A stretch of 47,829 bases of DNA, from contig JAIVJZ010000013.1 in assembly GCA_020199775.1 (NCBI GenBank), positions 1-47,829 of the forward strand. The letters run 5' to 3'. Under the pieces are notes generated by a model. It did no database searches and was not told the origin of the DNA. It saw only the letters and a list, made by a program, of their open reading frames with translations. A program made the translations under genes and the position numbers. This DNA comes from Acidobacteriota bacterium (GTDB lineage: Bacteria; Acidobacteriota; Blastocatellia; Pyrinomonadales; Pyrinomonadaceae). Of this stretch, positions 18,845 through 25,879 are shown piece by piece. Each line of letters opens with the position of its first letter. Positions within the stretch are counted from its first letter, which is position 1.

Positions 18845-19786
18845 ATGAGTGTGAGACACCTTTTAACGCTCGCCGAGCTGGGGTCGGAGAACTTATCACG
18901 CCTCGTCGACCGCTCTCTTGAAATAGCGGCAGGAGACTGCAAAGGTTCCCCTCTCGCCAACAAGACCGTGGGTATATATTTCCGCGGGACATCGACGCGC
19001 ACGCGAACAGCTTTTACCGTCGGCGCGATCAGGCTCGGCGCTTCCACCATTGCGTACGGCCCCAATGATCTGCAAATCATGACCGGCGAGACCGTCGATG
19101 ACACCACCCGTGTGCTGTCGGGATTCCTCGATGCTCTGGTCATGCGTACCAACGCGTCCATGGAAGAGATGAGGGTGATGGCTGCACAGGGACGCATGTC
19201 GATCATCAACGCCATGAGCGACAACGAACACCCCACGCAGGCGATTGCAGACTTGACTACGTTGAAAGAGGAGTTCAAGCAACTCAACCGTGTCCACGTC
19301 TTGTATGTCGGTGAAGGTAACAACACCGCGGCGGCGCTCGCGCTCGGCGTCTCCATGACGCCCGGCATGCGGTTGACACTGGTTACTCCCGAAGGCTACG
19401 GCTTACCGGAGGATATGCTCAAGACAGCCCGGAACTTCGCCCGGCAATACGACGCGTGCGTCGAGGAGCACCACGATATAGACAAGCTCCCCCGGAGCGT
19501 GAACGCCGTCTACGCCACACGCTGGCAAACCATGGGAGTGCCCAAGGCCGACCCGAACTGGCAGAAGATATTCGAACCATATAAAGTGACCGAAAAAATG
19601 ATGGCGGAAGTCTCCAAATCGTCGGAGACTGTTTTCATGCACGACTTGCCGGCGGTGCGCGGCGGCGACGTGACCGACGGAGTTCTCGACGGCCCGCAAA
19701 GTCGCGCGTTCCGGCAGGCGTGGCACAAACTAACCAGCGCAATGGCCGTCCTCGAATGGTGCGCAAACGGGAATGGTAACAAATGA
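18845..19786 (+). CDS. Ornithine/aspartate carbamoyltransferase-family enzyme, probable Dap carbamoyltransferase
   Basis: A 313-aa member of the ATCase/OTCase family. The carbamoyl-phosphate sites are intact: FRGTSTRTR (about 46-54) and HPTQ (about 129). The amino-acid side differs from a housekeeping OTCase. The usual HCLP is HDLPAVRGGDV (about 264), and the usual SMG loop reads TRWQTMG (about 221). This argues for another amine acceptor. In zwittermicin and viomycin-type pathways, family members carbamoylate 2,3-diaminopropionate to beta-ureidoalanine. With sbnA in the same operon, that role is inferred here. The start follows an excellent AAAGGAGG. The stop overlaps the next start (ATGA), making a three-gene unit with the two nucleotidyltransferase-like genes. 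Confidence 0.85.
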   Translation: MSVRHLLTLAELGSENLSRLVDRSLEIAAGDCKGSPLANKTVGIYFRGTSTRTRTAFTVGAIRLGASTIAYGPNDLQIMTGETVDDTTRVLSGFLDALVMRTNASMEEMRVMAAQGRMSIINAMSDNEHPTQAIADLTTLKEEFKQLNRVHVLYVGEGNNTAAALALGVSMTPGMRLTLVTPEGYGLPEDMLKTARNFARQYDACVEEHHDIDKLPRSVNAVYATRWQTMGVPKADPNWQKIFEPYKVTEKMMAEVSKSSETVFMHDLPAVRGGDVTDGVLDGPQSRAFRQAWHKLTSAMAVLEWCANGNGNK

Positions 19787-20499
19787 CTGAAGAACCTGTT
19801 CGTGAATTCGCATCACGCGTGATAGCACGCCTCGGTGAACAGATCGAGAGTATTACCGCCTACTCGCACCCGTTCACCAACGGCGGACTCGTTATAGTTT
19901 TCAAAGACGAAGCCGGGTTCGTTCCAGACCTCATCTCCGTTGTTTATAGTTGTGAACCGCCTCCCATCACGCTGTACTGCCTGCGCAGCGCGGAGCTTTT
20001 CCAACTCTCCTTTCCGGGCGTTTTCGGGTGGCCTAATCCACTGGAAGAAAAGCCGCTGCTGGCCTACCGGCTGAAATTCAAAGGGGATGTAATTTATGGC
20101 CGCGACATAAGTGACGAAGTAGTGATCCGGAAGGATTCAATGCCTCTACTGGAAGCGCAGGTACAGAGGTGCAGGCAGTTCGTCCGCAACTGGTCGCTCG
20201 ACCAGTTCAGGCGCAGAAACTATCTGGGCATTATTAAAGAGACCGAGAGGCAGATCAGGTATTTGATGGCGATTGCGCTTTTAACGCGCGGCGAGTGGGA
20301 TGTCGCGCCGGAGAATATCCCCGGTCGGTTCGAGACGTTGTTCGAAGACAAGTGGGCGATGCAGACTTGGGCGGACATCAACACGCTCACGCAACGCGAA
20401 GCGGCGGCCTCGGCAGGGCAAGTTTCGCGCGACTCGGCAAAGGAAGCGTTATGGTTGTTTGAGAGGGCTGTTCACTACATTGAGGGGCATATACGATGA
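19783..20499 (+). CDS. Nucleotidyltransferase-like protein without catalytic motif
   Basis: A 238-aa protein whose plan resembles two-domain nucleotidyltransferases: an alpha/beta N-terminal half ending in GDVIYGRDI, then a helical C-terminal half (about 115-235) of HEPN/KNTase-C type. The GS-x10-DxD catalytic signature is not visible, so it is probably a non-catalytic partner of the next gene. It overlaps both neighbours by ATGA junctions (19783-19786 and 20496-20499), implying coupled expression with the carbamoyltransferase. No specific function can be assigned. It could be a self-protection partner, a tailoring cofactor or a regulator. Confidence 0.6.
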   Translation: MTEEPVREFASRVIARLGEQIESITAYSHPFTNGGLVIVFKDEAGFVPDLISVVYSCEPPPITLYCLRSAELFQLSFPGVFGWPNPLEEKPLLAYRLKFKGDVIYGRDISDEVVIRKDSMPLLEAQVQRCRQFVRNWSLDQFRRRNYLGIIKETERQIRYLMAIALLTRGEWDVAPENIPGRFETLFEDKWAMQTWADINTLTQREAAASAGQVSRDSAKEALWLFERAVHYIEGHIR

Positions 20500-21263
20500 C
20501 CGCATCAGTGAAAGACTACGAAGATGTTCTAGAGGGGCTGCTTGCAGATATCGCACGCATGCGAGATGCCGTGTCCTGCGCCGTGCTGTTCGGCTCGATG
20601 GCAAGAGGCGATGTCATGCCCGGCCATAGCGACATGATGGACGTGTTCGTCTTCTTAAAGCATGACCTGTTCGACGACAAGGCTCGCTTCCTTGAGTCGC
20701 TCGAAGTGATGGCCGAAGCTTGCGAGAAAATTGCCGATAAGTCGCCCGGCCCGTTCCACCCATTCTTTTACTGGAGCGAGACCGATCCGATCCCGGCCAC
20801 CTTCGCCCTCGACATTACCGTCCACAGTAAAGTCGTCTTCGGAGAAGATATTCGCTCTCGATTAAACACGACCGTGGCGAGCCGTTCGGTCGCGCAGACT
20901 TCATTTTTCGAGATGCGCCGGTTAGGCTCGCCCCTGATGGTCTACCTTCACAAGAAGGAACTTACGGAACAGGATTGCGGGGCGATCTTCAACCTGTTGA
21001 TGGCGATCAAGCGAGACCTTCCGATGCTCGCGCTCATGGTACTGGGCATCTGGGTCGTGCAGAAAGAATCCATCCCGGCTTTGAAAGAGGCTGTCCCCGA
21101 TGTCAACTACGATATCCTTGACAGGATAGTGGCGATCCAGCAAGATCAAGCCGAACGTACCGACCCACGGGTTCTTCAAATGACACTCAGGGATGCGATG
21201 ATCTTTGTAGAGAGCCTGAACGACCGCCTCATCACCCACGTGAACGCCAGGTCGCAGGCATAG
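20496..21263 (+). CDS. Nucleotidyltransferase-fold protein (MNT/ANT-like)
   Basis: A 255-aa protein with the Pol-beta-type nucleotidyltransferase signature LFGSMARGDVMPGHSD near residues 30-46, then a helical C-terminal half. The two acidic residues after the serine are spaced D-x-x-D (SDMMD) rather than the usual DxD, so activity may be altered. Family members transfer AMP or another NMP to small molecules (aminoglycoside resistance) or to proteins (MNT antitoxins). Inside an NRPS operon it could modify the product or an intermediate, or give self-resistance. Its start overlaps the preceding stop, and it ends the densely packed + strand biosynthetic block. Confidence 0.65.
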   Translation: MTASVKDYEDVLEGLLADIARMRDAVSCAVLFGSMARGDVMPGHSDMMDVFVFLKHDLFDDKARFLESLEVMAEACEKIADKSPGPFHPFFYWSETDPIPATFALDITVHSKVVFGEDIRSRLNTTVASRSVAQTSFFEMRRLGSPLMVYLHKKELTEQDCGAIFNLLMAIKRDLPMLALMVLGIWVVQKESIPALKEAVPDVNYDILDRIVAIQQDQAERTDPRVLQMTLRDAMIFVESLNDRLITHVNARSQA

Positions 21264-21652
21264 AGTTTCAAATCGCGAGACGTGCGACATCGTGTTTTCG
21301 AGTTCGCGGTGATCCGTGAACCGCTTTTGCTCAGGTTAACTTCACCCGTTCGCGCGCAGGCGTCACTGCCCGGAGTTTCACGTTTACCAAGAGAGTCGAG
21401 TCGAAAACGCGACTAAACAGACCAACGAGCTTGTTCCTCAACCACGTTGATGCGCTCACGGGTCTGTGATCTTAGTTGATGATTATCCTGCTTGAAATTA
21501 TCTGTGAAAAAGTTTGTCAGTTGAATCACTGCGGCCTGAAAGTTCTAACGGACTTCCAAAGCCGGGGTGACGCGGATACAACGTTGTCAGGCAACGCGGG
21601 CGCGCCGTCGGTTTGTACAGAGCCTGTCTAATCCTCTCAATTGGAGTTCACG
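21264..21652. other. Intergenic gap without a gene
   Basis: About 390 bp between the nucleotidyltransferase-like gene and the ADOP permease. No coding region, strong hairpin with T-run or convincing promoter was found. It marks the likely end of the core biosynthetic operon. Confidence 0.5.
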
Positions 21653-24097
21653 ATGATAGATACCCTGATGCAAGACCTGCGATATGCGGTTCGGGTTTTT
21701 CGTAAGAGCCCCGGATTCACTGCGGTTTCGGTTCTCGCCCTTGCCTTAGGGATCGGCGCAAATACAGCCATCTTCAGCATGGTCAACGCAATCCTTTTGC
21801 GTCAGTTGGCGTTCAAAGCGCCCGAGCAGTTGGTCTGGATTTGGGCTACGCGAACAGACCGCGACAAAGCCTTTTTCTCCATACCGGATTTCGTCGACTA
21901 TCAAGAGCGAAATCAATCACTCGAACAGATGGTCGCCTTCGCCAACTGGGGGGCTAATCTGACAGACGGAGGCGACCCCGAACGACTGATCGGAGTGCGT
22001 GCCACGGCCAATGTTTTCCACATGCTGGGCGTAGAGGCGGCAGCGGGACGTTGTTTGTTACCCGAAGATGGTCAACCGGGGAGCCAACGCGCGACGGTTA
22101 TCAGTTATGGATTGTGGCAAAGGAGTTTCGGAGGAGATCAGGGGATCGTCGGCAAACCTATTACGCTTAACGGCGACAGTTACAATGTTGTCGGCGTCCT
22201 TCCGCAGGCTTTCATTTTTCCGGGGGCGGAGGTTGACGTAGTTATCCCTCTGGTGTTAGCTACTGACCCACGGCGAACGGAGCGCACGGCTAACTTCCTC
22301 CGGGTCATCGCTCGCCTGAAACCCAACTTCACGCGGCAGCAGGCGCAGGCCGAGATGGACACGATTGCGCGCCAACTGCAACAACTTTATCCCACGACCA
22401 ACTCTAAGAAGACGCCGCCGAAAGTTTTCGCTCTGCATGGCGAGATGGTCGGCGGATACCAGACCGCGCTGATGATGTTGCTCGGGGCGGTAGGGTTGGT
22501 GCTGCTGATCGCTTGTTCGAATCTGGCGAACCTGCAGCTTTCGCGCGCATCGGCGCGACACAGAGAGTTTGCGATCAGGGCGGCGTTGGGCGCTTCGAGA
22601 ATGCGACTGATCAGGCAGCAACTGACCGAGACCAGCCTGATCGGACTGATCGGCGGCGCGCTCGGACTACTGCTGGCCTGGCAGGGCATCAAGTTCTTGT
22701 TGGCGTTGAGCCCCGCCGGCCTGCCGAGGGCTAATCAGGTCGGAATAGATTTGAGTGTGCTCCTATTCACTCTGCTCATTTCCCTGCTGGCCGGGGTGAT
22801 CTTTGGTTTGATACCGGCGCTACAGGCTTCGAAGGTCGGTATCAACAAAGAATTGCAAGGCACGGGCAAAGGCACGGGTGATACGGGACAGCGAAACCGC
22901 GCGCGCAGTATGCTCATGGTGTCAGAGATAGCAATTTCGCTGGTGTTGTTGATTACGGCGGGGCTGCTGGTCAAGAGCTTTATGCGCCTACAGGAGGTCA
23001 GCCCCGGCTTCAATAGCGATAACCTGCTCTTGGTGCGGCTCTCTCTGCCTACCGCCAAATACTCCAACCGTGAGGCGGTGGCGACCTACTTCGATAAAAT
23101 TCTGCCCGGAATACAAAGCCTGTCGGGTGTGCAGGCAGTTGCCGCCGCCAACGTGCTTCCCCTCAGTGGGATGAACGTCCGCAATGATTTTACGATTGTC
23201 GGACGACCGCCGCTCACAATCGCAGAGACACCGGCGGCGCAAAGCCGCTGGGTCAGCCCCGGCTACTTTCAGGCCATGGGGATTCAACTGGTGCACGGAC
23301 GAGATTTCACTCAGCATGACAACGCGAACGCGCCGGGCGTGATCGTCGTCGATGAGGCGTTGGCACAGCGATACTGGCCCGGCGCAAACCCCGTGGGGTC
23401 TTACCTCAGTGTTGACGACGGCTTACGAAACCCGCGCAACATGGAGATTATCGGCGTGGCGCGAAACATCAAGCACGCCGAGTTGGACGAGGAACCGGCA
23501 TCGACCATTTACGGAGCGATCCATCAGATACCGGAGAATAACGTTTCGTTTCTTGCCGCCAATTGTAGTATTGCGATCCGCACCCAAACTAATGCGCTGG
23601 CGCTGGAACCTGCCGTCAGGCGCGTAGTGCAAGACGTAGACAAGGACGTGCCCGTCTCCAACCCGCGCACCATGGATCAATTCCTTTCGGCGTCCACGGC
23701 TCCGCGACGATTCAGCGTGCTGTTGCTGATGATCTTCGCCTGCGTTGCGCTGATTCTGGCCGTGACGGGCGTGTATGCCGTGATGTCATACTCGGTCACA
23801 CAACGGACGCAGGAGATCGGCATTCGCCTCGCGCTCGGCGCGCAAACGCGCGACGTGCTGAAGCTTGTGCTCGGTCAGGGATTCAAGCTTGTCATCATCG
23901 GCACACTGATCGGTCTGGTGGGCGGATTCATTTCGACGCGCTTTCTTTCGAGTTTGCTTTTCGGCATCAGCGCCATCGACCCGATTGTTTTTGTACTGAC
24001 TCCTTTGATCCTTTTGCTGGTGGCACTTTCGGCCTGTTACATACCGGCTCGAAAAGCGACAAAGGTAGACCCGGCAATTGCCCTGCGCGCAGAGTAG
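21653..24097 (+). CDS. ADOP-type FtsX/MacB-like orphan permease
   Basis: An 814-aa permease with the layout of acidobacterial duplicated orphan permeases. An N-terminal RYAVRVFRKSPGFTAVSVL motif leads into a first TM (ALALGIGANTAIFSM), then a MacB-type periplasmic domain. FtsX TMs with the signature NLANLQLSRASARHREFAIR follow near residue 290, then a second periplasmic domain. The last FtsX block has YAVMSYSVTQRTQEIGIR and ends in PARKATKVDPAIALR. There is no ABC ATPase gene next to it, which is normal for the group. This family is expanded in Acidobacteriota and is the best host clue in the window. ATG 21653 is chosen, since GGAG lies 6 nt upstream; the TTG at 21641 would contain that site. 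Substrate unknown; export of the lipopeptide is possible but unsupported. Confidence 0.9.
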   Translation: MIDTLMQDLRYAVRVFRKSPGFTAVSVLALALGIGANTAIFSMVNAILLRQLAFKAPEQLVWIWATRTDRDKAFFSIPDFVDYQERNQSLEQMVAFANWGANLTDGGDPERLIGVRATANVFHMLGVEAAAGRCLLPEDGQPGSQRATVISYGLWQRSFGGDQGIVGKPITLNGDSYNVVGVLPQAFIFPGAEVDVVIPLVLATDPRRTERTANFLRVIARLKPNFTRQQAQAEMDTIARQLQQLYPTTNSKKTPPKVFALHGEMVGGYQTALMMLLGAVGLVLLIACSNLANLQLSRASARHREFAIRAALGASRMRLIRQQLTETSLIGLIGGALGLLLAWQGIKFLLALSPAGLPRANQVGIDLSVLLFTLLISLLAGVIFGLIPALQASKVGINKELQGTGKGTGDTGQRNRARSMLMVSEIAISLVLLITAGLLVKSFMRLQEVSPGFNSDNLLLVRLSLPTAKYSNREAVATYFDKILPGIQSLSGVQAVAAANVLPLSGMNVRNDFTIVGRPPLTIAETPAAQSRWVSPGYFQAMGIQLVHGRDFTQHDNANAPGVIVVDEALAQRYWPGANPVGSYLSVDDGLRNPRNMEIIGVARNIKHAELDEEPASTIYGAIHQIPENNVSFLAANCSIAIRTQTNALALEPAVRRVVQDVDKDVPVSNPRTMDQFLSASTAPRRFSVLLLMIFACVALILAVTGVYAVMSYSVTQRTQEIGIRLALGAQTRDVLKLVLGQGFKLVIIGTLIGLVGGFISTRFLSSLLFGISAIDPIVFVLTPLILLLVALSACYIPARKATKVDPAIALRAE

Positions 24098-24383
24098 TTT
24101 TCAGCAATCCTTATGAACCACGGGCAGTCTGGACGCGACGAACAGCAGAGTGGCCGCACCTGCATGACTGTTCGAGGCCGGTGTTCAAAGGTTTCTCCTT
24201 AACCTTGGCCGGGATTCAACTCTGGTTAAACGCCAACACTGAAACAATCGTAGGTTTTCGGTGCGCTCAATGGGGTGGCGCTGATCCGTGAGCCTCCGTC
24301 TTCAAATAGAAGCCCCCGGCCGTCGTCAATATCGTCAGCGGCGCGGGCGACGTGGTCCCTAACCCCTCCTTAAAGGAAAGACT

Positions 24384-24863
24384 ATGAACCGAACAAATCG
24401 CATACTTGCCGGATCAGTAGTGATGTTGTTGTTGCTTCTTTGCGTCTCCGTTTACACGCAGGTTGTGGCTCAAAGGGACAAGGACGGCTTTCTTCAGGGA
24501 CGCAATTTCAAAGACGGCTCGCTCTGGGTGCTCACGTATGTCAGGACTCACTCGGGGCAAGACCTCGCTTACTTCAACGCAATCTCCGACGTGTGGAGAG
24601 CGCAGATGGAGGCATTGAAGAAGGAAGGGATCATCCTCTCTTATAAGGCTCTGCAAACGAATGCGGCGCGGGTGGAAGATCACAACGTGATGCTCATGGT
24701 GGAGTACAAAGACATCAGAACTTGGGAGACCAACGCGGACAAGCAGGCGGTCATTATGCAGACCATCGCCCGCGATAAAGCAGCCTCGTCGCACGTCCTG
24801 CATGACGACAAGGTGCGCGAGTTCTTCGGCAACGGCATGGGCAGGGAGATCATTTTCAGGTAG
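24384..24863 (+). CDS. Secreted hypothetical protein, paralogue 1
   Basis: A 159-aa protein with an N-terminal signal peptide (hydrophobic core VVMLLLLLCVSVYT). The mature part carries DKDGFLQGRNFKDGSLWVL, then a helix with FNAISDVWRAQMEALKKEGI, and ends in GREIIFR. The next gene encodes a protein of the same length and order of motifs, so the two arose by tandem duplication. I do not recognise the family; the alternating strand/helix pattern resembles small dimeric alpha-beta barrel (NIPSNAP/ABM-like) proteins. The start follows a clear AAAGGAAAG. Confidence 0.8.
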   Translation: MNRTNRILAGSVVMLLLLLCVSVYTQVVAQRDKDGFLQGRNFKDGSLWVLTYVRTHSGQDLAYFNAISDVWRAQMEALKKEGIILSYKALQTNAARVEDHNVMLMVEYKDIRTWETNADKQAVIMQTIARDKAASSHVLHDDKVREFFGNGMGREIIFR

Positions 24864-25063
24864 CCCTGCGGGCGAGACGGAGAAGGCGTGCGCCACCGGC
24901 GGTCTTTGGATCGCGACAGTCGCCCCGCCGTATCTGCTCGCGCCAAACAGCGTAGACATATTCTTCATCCCGGTTGACCGGTGTACCAGCCGCCTTCACG
25001 TGCTCGATGCAGACAGATTGACCGCGCCGGGCTTCCGACCTCGACTTTTCGTAAAGGAGAACC

Positions 25064-25546
25064 ATGAGAATAAACGCTAAAGTAATGAAATCTCTGTTAA
25101 CGGCGGTGATTTTGGTCACCTGCCTGTCCACCTCCGCCCAGATTCAGGTTAAGAAAGACGCGGACGGCTTCATGGAAGGCCGTAATTACAAAGGAGCCGG
25201 GGTGTGGGTGATGTTGTTTGTCAGGGTGCATCCGGGACAGGAAAACCTCTATTTCAACTACCTGTCCGATGTGTGGAAAAGGCAGCAAGAAGCTCTGAAG
25301 AAGGAAGGGATCATCCTTTCCTACAAAGTTCTACAGGCGAATGCCGGCCACAAAGAGGACTATAACGTGGTGTTGATGACCGAGTATGCCAGCCGCACCG
25401 CGATGGACGAAAACTCAGCGACAGCCGACACGATTGTCCGCAACATCGTCGGCACCGACGAAAAGATGGCGGAGGCCTTCCGCGACCGCGAGAAGGTCAG
25501 GAAAATCTTCGGCGGCAAGATTACGCGCGAGATCATCTTGAGGTAG
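25064..25546 (+). CDS. Secreted hypothetical protein, paralogue 2
   Basis: A 160-aa paralogue of the preceding protein, with a signal peptide ending near STSAQ and matching blocks: DADGFMEGRNYKGAGVWV, then FNYLSDVWKRQQEALKKEGI, then ILSYKVLQANA, with the end motif TREIILR. Shared DNA includes the stretch coding for LKKEGIILSYK. ATG 25064 lies behind AAGGAGAACC. Function unknown. Retention of both copies suggests a useful extracytoplasmic role or dosage effect. Confidence 0.8.
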   Translation: MRINAKVMKSLLTAVILVTCLSTSAQIQVKKDADGFMEGRNYKGAGVWVMLFVRVHPGQENLYFNYLSDVWKRQQEALKKEGIILSYKVLQANAGHKEDYNVVLMTEYASRTAMDENSATADTIVRNIVGTDEKMAEAFRDREKVRKIFGGKITREIILR

Positions 25547-25879
25547 CCGCCGCCCTCTCAATCGACTTATCGAGTGGCGTGGGATGTTCAAGCGTTTACG
25601 GCATTTAAACTCCCGAGCCGTATGGGGCTTAGGCGCTGCGGTCTGATGGCATACGAGCCTTAACGGGGCACATTTGCGTCCGGCGAGTTCAGCCTTCGGT
25701 TTCTTCGTTGGGGATCAGAACTTGAACCCATACTTTCAGCCGGAGCGGTTCGAACCGTCGGTTTATCACTTCTTTAATCTTAACGATGCTCCGACCCGCA
25801 AGGCCACCAAGTGGTGTCTGGCGGCCTCGGCGGTTGGAGCATCTGTTGAGGGGCTTGGGAACGACGGAGGGTTTTTCAG
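25547..25879. other. Non-coding leader with palindrome and long imperfect hairpin
   Basis: About 330 bp with no convincing gene. It holds a perfect 12-bp palindrome CGGTTCGAACCG (25747-25758). A long imperfect stem runs from GATGCTCC at 25785 to GGAGCATC ending at 25843, with an inner ACCAAGTGGT hairpin. The stem ends about 35 nt before the ATG at 25880, so it would sit in the 5' untranslated region of the carbamoyltransferase mRNA. Confidence 0.45.

Noticed and set aside
25747..25758. GGTTCGAACC resembling a tRNA T-arm
   Set aside because: No matching acceptor or anticodon stem around it; it is just a 12-bp palindrome.
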